Origin: CAYSZB01 sp964435475
Lineage (GTDB): Bacteria; Chloroflexota; Anaerolineae; Anaerolineales; Anaerolineaceae
Assembly (NCBI GenBank): GCA_964435475.1
Contig: CAYSZB010000007.1
Span: 5,598-69,597, forward strand
DNA length: 64,000 bases
Reading direction: 5' to 3'
Shown here: positions 15,865 to 23,800 of the stretch, one piece after another
Layout: each line of letters starts with the position of its first letter
Position numbering within the stretch: position 1 is the first letter of the stretch
Translations under genes and position numbers: made by a program
The notes under the pieces: generated by a model
What the model was told of the DNA's origin: nothing
Databases searched by the model: none
Seen by the model: the letters and a program-made list of their open reading frames with translations, nothing else

Positions 15865-17301
15865 ATGCTTCAAGGCCATTACCAGACAACCAGTACAACC
15901 ACCTCTGCTCATCTAGCTCAGACAATGACATTACTTGGTCTTACGTCAAGTGAGTTGGAACAACGCATAGAATCTGAGTTATCAAACAATCCCGCTCTTG
16001 AACTGGTGGATGAGCGGCGTTGTCCTATGTGTAAACGCATCCTTCCACAATCTGGACCATGCCCGGTGTGCAGCCAGATCAAGGTTCCAGGTTCTGATGA
16101 ACCGATCGTCTTCATCTCACCACGAGAAGATTTCTATACAACTGCTGCCTCCAGTGCAGGTGAACCTCCAGAGGATCCATTTTCATTTGAACCGGTTGAT
16201 CTCCCCACATTTGTTTTAAGACAGGTTGCCCCTGAATTATCTGGTGAGGATGTGGTTATTGCAGCCTATATATTGACCAATCTGGATGATGACGGGTTCC
16301 TGGAAATCAAACCTGTTGAAATTGCCAAGTACTATCATCGGCCTATGGGAGATATTCTTGAAATTATACGCAAAATTCAACACTGTGATCCAGTGGGTGT
16401 ATGTTCCTCTGGCCCAAAAGAAGCTATGCTTATCCAACTTGATATTCTTGCTGAATCAAGGAAAGTGCCCGAACTAGCAAAACAGATGATTGAACTTGGC
16501 ATGGCAGAATTAAGCCACCATCAGTACTCTGAATTAGCCCATCGATTGGGTGTCAAACTCAACCAGGTCCAGGAAAGTGAAAGATTCATTTCCGAAAATT
16601 TAAACCCCTTTCCCGCCCGTGCTCATTGGGGTGATCTTCGTAATCCCAATGAAGTACAATCAGAACTTTACCACCAGCCCGATGTCTTAATCTATCATTT
16701 GAATGAAAATCCTCAAAATCCTCTTGTTGTTGAGATAATTATGCCAATCAGGGGAACGCTTCGCATCAACCCATTATTTAAGAGCGCGCTTGTAAATGCG
16801 GATCAGGAGAGGTTAGGCGAGTGGAAACAGGATATTGAGAAAGCATCATTATTGATAAAGTGTATTCAGCAGCGCAACAATGCCATGAGATTATTGCTTG
16901 AAAAGGTAGTCGTCAGGCAAAGAGACTTTATACTGAACGATGAGACATACATGGTACCTACCACCAGAGCATCCATAGCCCAGGAATTACAAGTTCATGA
17001 ATCAACAATATCGCGAGCAGTCTCAGGAAAAACTGTGCAACTACCTAATAAGAAAATTGTACCCCTCTCAATGTTCTTTGATCGAAGCCTTTCGCACCGC
17101 TATATACTCAAGGAGATCATAGAGCAGGAAACTGCACCCCTTAGCGACACAGAACTTCAGGCACGCCTTGAATCAAAGGGGATTTTTATTGCCCGTCGGA
17201 CAGTCGCAAAATACCGAACGATGGAAGGGATCCTTCCCGCCCATCTTCGTCAATCCCACCAGGGAAGTAAATCAAAATCAAAATCAAGCAATAATTCATG
17301 A
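15865..17301 (+). CDS. rpoN: RNA polymerase sigma-54 factor
   Basis: This 478-residue RpoN has a Gln-rich-type region I (SAHLAQTMTLLGLTSSELEQRIESELSNNPALEL), a core-binding domain (about 125-290), the helix-turn-helix (TRASIAQELQVHESTISRAVSGK) and an RpoN box ARRTVAKYR at 443-451. Between region I and the core domain is an uncommon CPMC-x9-CPVC pair (C53, C56, C66, C69) that could hold a zinc ion. The gene has a sigma-54-type promoter of its own and overlaps the following kinase gene by 4 bp. The last ~15 residues are Ser/Lys-rich and variable. Confidence 0.95.
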   Translation: MLQGHYQTTSTTTSAHLAQTMTLLGLTSSELEQRIESELSNNPALELVDERRCPMCKRILPQSGPCPVCSQIKVPGSDEPIVFISPREDFYTTAASSAGEPPEDPFSFEPVDLPTFVLRQVAPELSGEDVVIAAYILTNLDDDGFLEIKPVEIAKYYHRPMGDILEIIRKIQHCDPVGVCSSGPKEAMLIQLDILAESRKVPELAKQMIELGMAELSHHQYSELAHRLGVKLNQVQESERFISENLNPFPARAHWGDLRNPNEVQSELYHQPDVLIYHLNENPQNPLVVEIIMPIRGTLRINPLFKSALVNADQERLGEWKQDIEKASLLIKCIQQRNNAMRLLLEKVVVRQRDFILNDETYMVPTTRASIAQELQVHESTISRAVSGKTVQLPNKKIVPLSMFFDRSLSHRYILKEIIEQETAPLSDTELQARLESKGIFIARRTVAKYRTMEGILPAHLRQSHQGSKSKSKSSNNS

Positions 17302-19223
17302 ACTCAAGCAATGGACAAACCTTGGAAGAAGACCTGAAGAATTTACTTCAACTGCTGCCTTTTCCCATCATACTGTATGATCGGGTAATGGATAAAGTCA
17401 TCTATGCAAATGGTGCATTTGAGAAATTAACTGATAAAGACAACAGTCAGGTTATCGGCATATCTTTAAGCCAACTTTTTCCCGAAGATATAGATACAAA
17501 TCCAAATATTGATTTATGGCACCCCGTTTCCTTGTTCTCTTGCAAAGGGGATCCTATAAAACAATACCTAAAAGTTCATCCTTTTTCCAGTACAAACCAA
17601 AAAGTTGTCCTATCCTTCGAAGAATTTGCTCAAAATGGACTCAGGGATGACCTAATTAACCAGGAGAGATCTTTTGCTTTTGTGAATGGGATTGTTCCCA
17701 TGATCAATCCGATGGATGAAGTTCATTTATTTAAGGGAGCTTCAACCCTAATTGAAGACCTTACAGGATCTAGGAATATCGCTATCTACCAGGCAGTTAA
17801 TGGCTCAAGTTACCTTGAGAGAAAATCCTATGATTTCATATCCCCACCTCCATTCTTACCAGTCAAACTGCCGTTTGATGAAGTAAAGAAACTGGGACAA
17901 CCAGTATTTTGGAAAAACAACCGTAAAACGATTTCATCCCTGCACGTGTTGGCTGACCTAGCTGGATATGGCTGGTTAATTACGATTCCTGTGCGGAAAT
18001 CAGATACCTGGATGGGTTTGTTGGTTGTTTGCGGTATTGATGATCCTCCTGAAGATGTTAATTTGCAGTATTTATCTTTAATAGGGAATGTAGTCGTTGA
18101 GTCCCTTAACCTCTTACATGAGAAATCGATTCAAAAAACCAGCCTCCAGCGGCTTAAACAGGTAATACAAATCGAGCATTCGATCATTGATAATGTAGAA
18201 GAAGGGATTATTGTTCTTACTCCAGATCTTAAGATAGCTGAGATGAACCCTGCTGCTGAAATAATCCTGGGTTATACCAATAAAGAAGTGTTCAAATTGC
18301 CAATCGAAGAGATCTTAATTGGTTCTGATTCACTAAAGTCGGCATTTAATTCTTCCAAACAAGGAATAACTACCCTGGTCTCAAATGATTTGCGCCTGCA
18401 TAACAGGAATGGCAAATCTTTTCCTGCCCAGGTAATCTCAATTCCTGTGCTAACTGATAAATCTGTTATAGGCATCATAATTCTTTTAAAGGATACCAGT
18501 CAATCCGAAATTGTTCGGGTCAAGACTCAACAATTGGAACAACGAGCTTTCTTGGGTGAAGTCTCGGCTGTTTTTGCACATGAAGTAAAGAATCCGATCA
18601 ACAGCATTATGACAGGTCTGCAGTTTCTTGGCATGAGCCAGGATCCGAATTCTCCCCATATCGACTTAATTAATCGCTTACAGAATGATTGCGTAAGACT
18701 GACTCATTTGATGGATTCGGTCCTGTCCTTCTCAAAACCTGTCGAGTTTCACATGGCAGCTGTCGACCTTGGTCAAGTTTTGCCAAATTTACTGGATCGC
18801 TGGGAACCCAGGATGCGTCGGGTAAGTATCTCATCGAGTTATTATTCATCTCTGGAAGAATCGCTAGTTCTTGGTGACATTAGGGCGCTTGAGCAAGTAT
18901 TCGTAAACCTGGTTAATAATGCTGTTCAGGCTATGGAAAAAACCGGTGGGAGTCTGAGTATAAAGGTGCACAATCCCTCCGATCCTGATGTTTCTGATAT
19001 GATAGAAATCACAGTCTCTGACTCTGGACCAGGAATTCCTGATGACATCCGCGATCACATCTTTGAACCATTTATGACCACCAATCAGAATGGCACAGGT
19101 CTAGGCTTGGCAATATCCAAAAGGATTATTACCGCCCATCGTGGGAATATATTTGTTGAAAGTTTTGCAGGTGGTACCATATTCCATGTACTTATTCCAA
19201 GATATAACGGAGAGCCAAAATGA
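17298..19223 (+). CDS. soluble sensor histidine kinase, NtrB-like (PAS-GAF-PAS-HisKA-HATPase)
   Basis: This 641-residue kinase has no transmembrane helix. In order it shows a PAS-like domain (about 15-110), a GAF-like domain (about 135-280), a second PAS (about 290-400, with NVEEGIIVLTPDLKIAEMNPAAE), HisKA with FAHEVKNPINSI, and a HATPase_c domain (NLVNNAVQAM, DSGPGIP, GTGLGLAIS). His428 is the phospho-acceptor. It should autophosphorylate in response to an internal signal and control the adjacent activator. It overlaps both rpoN and the response-regulator gene by 4 bp (ATGA), so all three are made together. Confidence 0.93.
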   Translation: MNSSNGQTLEEDLKNLLQLLPFPIILYDRVMDKVIYANGAFEKLTDKDNSQVIGISLSQLFPEDIDTNPNIDLWHPVSLFSCKGDPIKQYLKVHPFSSTNQKVVLSFEEFAQNGLRDDLINQERSFAFVNGIVPMINPMDEVHLFKGASTLIEDLTGSRNIAIYQAVNGSSYLERKSYDFISPPPFLPVKLPFDEVKKLGQPVFWKNNRKTISSLHVLADLAGYGWLITIPVRKSDTWMGLLVVCGIDDPPEDVNLQYLSLIGNVVVESLNLLHEKSIQKTSLQRLKQVIQIEHSIIDNVEEGIIVLTPDLKIAEMNPAAEIILGYTNKEVFKLPIEEILIGSDSLKSAFNSSKQGITTLVSNDLRLHNRNGKSFPAQVISIPVLTDKSVIGIIILLKDTSQSEIVRVKTQQLEQRAFLGEVSAVFAHEVKNPINSIMTGLQFLGMSQDPNSPHIDLINRLQNDCVRLTHLMDSVLSFSKPVEFHMAAVDLGQVLPNLLDRWEPRMRRVSISSSYYSSLEESLVLGDIRALEQVFVNLVNNAVQAMEKTGGSLSIKVHNPSDPDVSDMIEITVSDSGPGIPDDIRDHIFEPFMTTNQNGTGLGLAISKRIITAHRGNIFVESFAGGTIFHVLIPRYNGEPK

Positions 19224-20398
19224 GCGCCACAGTAATGGTTGTCGATGATGAAGAAACAGCTCGAATAGTAATATCAAGTTTTCTACAATCAAAAGGATAT
19301 GAAGTTGTCAATGTTGGCACCTTGAATGAAGCCAGGCAGAACTTGCTTAAAGGAATTGCTGATATTGTAATTTTAGATGTCAGGTTGCCTGATGGCTATG
19401 GACCAAATCTTTTATTTGATGCTGCAAAAATGGCCATTAAACCTCAAATTATCCTCATCACAGCACAAGGACAGATCGAAGAAGCGGTCGATGCAATGAA
19501 AAATGGTGCACAGGACTTTATCCTGAAGCCCCTGGATCTTATAGTTCTCGAAAAATCTGTTCGCAAAGCCGAAGAAATTATTGCCATGCGCAGAGAACTA
19601 AACCATTTACGTGAAAATCAGTCCCAGGTCGGAGAATTTATCATTGGTTCATCACCGCAAATGCAATCAGTGATAAACCTGGCACGGCGAGCGTCCGACT
19701 CATCAGTATCTGTTCTCATAACAGGTCCTACTGGTACAGGAAAAGAGGTTTTGGCTAACTTCATTCATTGCTCAGGACCCCGGGCAGATAAACCTTTTAT
19801 AGATATCAATTGTCCGGCAATCCAACCGACCATGTTCGAATCAGAACTATTTGGTCATGAAGCTGGCGCATTTACCGGTGCAACTCATCGAAAGAACGGG
19901 TTGATGGAGGTTGCCGATGGCGGTATTCTTTTCCTGGATGAGATTTCATCTATGCCCTATGATATGCAAGCGAAATTATTAAGAGCTATAGAAGAAAGAT
20001 CTTTTAGAAGGGTCGGTGGAACCTCATTAATCAAAGTTGATGTACAGATCATCGCAGCATCCAATCGGAACCTCAAAGATATGATGATTGACCATCAATT
20101 CAGAGAAGACTTATATTACCGGTTGAAAGTAGTTGACCTTGACCTTCCTCCCCTTTCTGAGCGAAAATTTGATATTCCGGAACTGGTGGGCTACTTTTTG
20201 AAGAAATTTAACAGGAGTATGGGCGCTAACGTTCAAGGTACCACGTCAAATGCATTATCCCTATTAATGGACTATCACTGGCCTGGAAACATTCGGGAAC
20301 TAAGCAATACAATTGAACGGGCAGTCCTTTTTTGCGACGAAGAGTTAATAGATGTTCAACATCTTCCCAAGGATATTGTCGAGAATAGACCCCTTTGA
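19220..20398 (+). CDS. sigma-54-dependent response regulator lacking a DNA-binding domain
   Basis: This 392-residue NtrC-family activator has a receiver domain with phospho-acceptor Asp53 (IVILDVRLPDG) and a complete AAA+ domain: Walker A GPTGTGKE, the sigma-54-contacting GAFTGA loop (HEAGAFTGATHRK), Walker B GGILFLDEIS, and the arginine-finger region LYYRLKVVDLDLPPL. The protein stops right after the AAA+ lid (DVQHLPKDIVENRPL). The ~50-residue Fis-type helix-turn-helix normally found there is absent, and no remnant is seen in the next 90 bp. It should therefore activate sigma-54 polymerase from solution or via a partner, presumably at the two nearby -24/-12 promoters. Confidence 0.93.
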   Translation: MSATVMVVDDEETARIVISSFLQSKGYEVVNVGTLNEARQNLLKGIADIVILDVRLPDGYGPNLLFDAAKMAIKPQIILITAQGQIEEAVDAMKNGAQDFILKPLDLIVLEKSVRKAEEIIAMRRELNHLRENQSQVGEFIIGSSPQMQSVINLARRASDSSVSVLITGPTGTGKEVLANFIHCSGPRADKPFIDINCPAIQPTMFESELFGHEAGAFTGATHRKNGLMEVADGGILFLDEISSMPYDMQAKLLRAIEERSFRRVGGTSLIKVDVQIIAASNRNLKDMMIDHQFREDLYYRLKVVDLDLPPLSERKFDIPELVGYFLKKFNRSMGANVQGTTSNALSLLMDYHWPGNIRELSNTIERAVLFCDEELIDVQHLPKDIVENRPL

Positions 20399-20432
20399 TA
20401 CAAAGGATTTCATGAACCCTTTTTATTTGTTT

Positions 20433-20448
20433 TGGCACACTAATTGCA
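20433..20448 (+). promoter_or_regulatory. sigma-54 (-24/-12) promoter of the TPR/protease operon
   Basis: TGGCACACTAATTGCA has GG (20434-20435) and GC (20446-20447) 10 bp apart, very close to consensus TGGCAC-N5-TTGCA. It lies 39 bp upstream of the next ATG, right after the response-regulator gene. Confidence 0.9.
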
Positions 20449-20487
20449 ACAATGCTTCTTAGTGATAATTATTTCTAGGAGGCATAA

Positions 20488-20823
20488 ATGTTTGAGATAC
20501 CTTATCAAGTGTTTGTAATTGCAACAGCAGTGATCGGTGGACTTGGAATTCTGTGTTTGTTACTGAGCATTATCATCATGGTAAAAGCAACGATGAGCAA
20601 AAGTATTCATGCGATCGCTGAACAAACAACAAAATTGGCAGAAAAAGGAATTACTGACAATGTTTCTGGGCTGGTTGGAAATGCGTCTGCATTGATCAGT
20701 TCCTTGAATGACTTAGCCCGTTCCAATACAGGGATTGGTATTTTTATGGTCTTTTTAGCTATGACACTTCTTGCAGCTGCATATTTTCTAGCAAAACAAT
20801 TAGGAATAGGTCTGCCAATCTAA
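20488..20823 (+). CDS. small two-helix membrane protein, unknown
   Basis: This 111-residue protein has two strong transmembrane helices (about 8-32 and 84-104) enclosing a ~50-residue segment with heptad-like helix (KSIHAIAEQTTKLAEKGITDNVSGLVGNASALISS). I recognise no family. It has a strong ribosome-binding site (TAGGAGG) and is the first gene after the sigma-54 promoter, 31 bp ahead of the large TPR gene. A role as membrane anchor or sensor for the TPR/protease pair is an inference from position only. Confidence 0.75.
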   Translation: MFEIPYQVFVIATAVIGGLGILCLLLSIIIMVKATMSKSIHAIAEQTTKLAEKGITDNVSGLVGNASALISSLNDLARSNTGIGIFMVFLAMTLLAAAYFLAKQLGIGLPI

Positions 20824-20854
20824 CCCTGCAAATCTTCATAAGAGGATGATCACC

Positions 20855-23800
20855 ATGAGCGAAACTGGTATCCTGGATCGTTTATTACACGCATATGATC
20901 AAGAATCTGTAAGGAACATAATAAAAGCCTTACGGTGGGACCCTTTAGTTTGGGATACCATCAATTCTACGGTCAATTTGGATGAATATTTGCCATTTGC
21001 CGGAAATGAGGTGCGAAAGTGGAAACCAGGGCTCATAGCTGCATTTTTTCTGGATCCTAACCACCAATTGCCAGATGATTTGCTGAATGCTAAAAATGAT
21101 TTTCCAAGTGAAATTCTTTTGCAGGCAAATCAATGCTTTGACACGTTTTCTAACACAGGAATTATCCTCGAGGACTTGAAGCAGGTTGGATTGATCACAC
21201 TTGCCCTAATTATTGATGAGCATGGTGAAAACAATTGGCAGAGTATTGTAGACAAAATATTTCTTAAGGCATCTACCCTCTCGTCGCAAACTTTTTTCAC
21301 GCTTTGGCGGTCAGTTTTCGCTTGTTTGCCTTCTTTCACCTCAGAATATCGTGATCTTTTTACTTCCTTAATAACAAATACCCCTATAAAACTTGTAGAA
21401 CAGGTTATCGGTCTGACCATTCATGGCCTTCTAACCCAACCCAACGACAGCACAGGTCAATTGAACGAAATGCAGATGACTTTTGGTCACCTTGAGCTTG
21501 AGCATCAATTATCAGCTCTCAGATTTCTCAAGCAAAAAAACCTGGAATCACTTTACCAGCGATTGGCAGTCAGTTTTTTGAACGCTAAAAGTAACCTTGA
21601 CCAAACATCCAACTCAATGGTTGATGTGGAGCGAAGCGATAAAGGAAAATCCGGCATCAATTTTTATCGTGCGATTGACCATTTAGAAAAAGCAGCAGAA
21701 CTATACCATTTTGCCGGAATGACCATCAAATCTTGTGAAATCAGAGATCTGGTCATTAATAAGCAGAAAGAACAAATCTCGAACCTCTACCTTACCCAAA
21801 TATCTGATTATTTGTCATTTGATACTGGCCAGGCTCAAAAAGCATTTGAGCAAGCTCAAATAATTAATTCAGGTCTGGAGCGATTATCAGAAAGGATTGA
21901 TCAGGTTATCCGGGTTAAGAATTCCGGTGAATCTCAGGAGAAAATTGATTACGATTGGATAATTGAGGGACCTGAGATCCTAGAAGTAAATCAAAATAAC
22001 CAAGTAAAGGGGACTTACGAAGGATTTGTAAAAAAGAAGCTATTTCAACTTGAAAATGACAATATCACACTGGCAAAGAAGTTGGTAATTCTTTCGGATA
22101 TTTCCTCATACCTTCAGCGCCAAGATCGCAAAGATGAGCTTTTAGAGATAGTCGAAAAACTTCTTAATCAATATCCAAATGATCCAACTCTTCAAACAGA
22201 GTCTATTAAATTCTTGACTGAATTGGGACAATGGGAAAAAGCAACCCGTCTGGCAGAATTTAGAAAGTTGTTGGAACCAACGAATAAGGAGAACACGGTT
22301 GAGCTGGTTGATCTTTACGAGAAAACGGGCAATTGGGTTAAAGCTTTTGATCTGCAAAGGAATATTGTATCCTCTACAGATCCTCCCTCCCATACCCAAC
22401 TGATCAAGTATGCCAGAATATCCATTGAAATTGGCAAACCAGACATTGCGATTTCAATTTGTAAGAACCTGCTGGAAGGGAACCAATTGGATGGAGAAGC
22501 GTTGATAGTGTTGGGAAATGCGTACATAGCATCAAAACAAGTCAATTCGGCTATTGAACACATGGAGAGAGCAACCTCTCTCGCCCCTCAATCTCCTGAA
22601 GGTTGGATCGCCCTTGCCAATATTTGGGAAAAGCTGGATGACTACCCCCATGAATTGGATACCTTACTGAAGGCTAAATCAGCTATACCTGATAATTTCT
22701 CAATTCTTAAAGCGTTGGGCACTGCTTATTTTCACAACGATCTTTACACAAATGCAATACCACATCTCAAAGAAGCACTATTCATCAAACCCGAGGACAT
22801 TGACTGCCTGAAAAATCTTGCCAACTCTTACTTCGAAGCTGGATATATTGAAGAGGCCTGGAATACTATTTCTTCTGTATTAGCTGCTGAGAAGATGGAT
22901 ATTGAGACCTCCTTGATTGCTGGGAAAATAGCATACGCCAAAGGTGATATCCCCACTGCATTTAAGCATCTCAACTTAGCATACATGATAAATCAGACAG
23001 AAAAGTTTCTCCTTCCGTACGGACAACTATTGATCTTTATCAGTGATGCCAACTTGGACTTTGAAAATGCCAAGATAAGAAACGAAATATCTGAACTTGA
23101 GCAAAAAACAAACCTACTACTGGAATCCAACGAGTCCTTTTCAATAAAACTGCTAAATGCAGACCTGAAACTCGCGAATGGCGATCACCAAGCTGCATAC
23201 GATCTTTTCTTATCTTTGGCTGGGTTACCCTCATCCAAATCACCAGCCAACTATCAACATCTGCAGTTTGGTATTGGAAAAGCTGCTCTTGCTTTACAGA
23301 ATTATGAAGTCAGCCTGGCTGCGCTTCATGAAGCGCTTCTGAACAATCCGAAAAATTACATGATCCATCAAACCTTGGCAAAGGCTTTTCTCAAAACAGG
23401 ATCACTTGATGAAAGCCTGGAGTGTGCAAATTCAGCGCTGCAAGTCGCCCCAGAAAATATCAGCAACATTCTTTGGTTTGCAGACTTCATGAAGGAAGTT
23501 GAGGCACCCAGGCATTCTGTAATGACCCTCAAGAATGCAATCATCCGCTTCCCTTCTGAAAAAGCATTATATCTTTCATTGGCTAAGAACCTGGTTGTTT
23601 TAGGTGAAGAGGATGAAGCCAGGAAGGTCATTGACCAATTGATGTCTAAGAGTGCACCGTCTCCAAGTGACATGCAAAAAGCAGCAAGTATATTGCTGGA
23701 AATGCAAGATAATAAAGCTGCGGTCTCCATACTAAGAGATGCGGCATACACTGCCAATCCCCTTTCTTTTCAGATAACATATGATTTATGCTTTTCTCTT

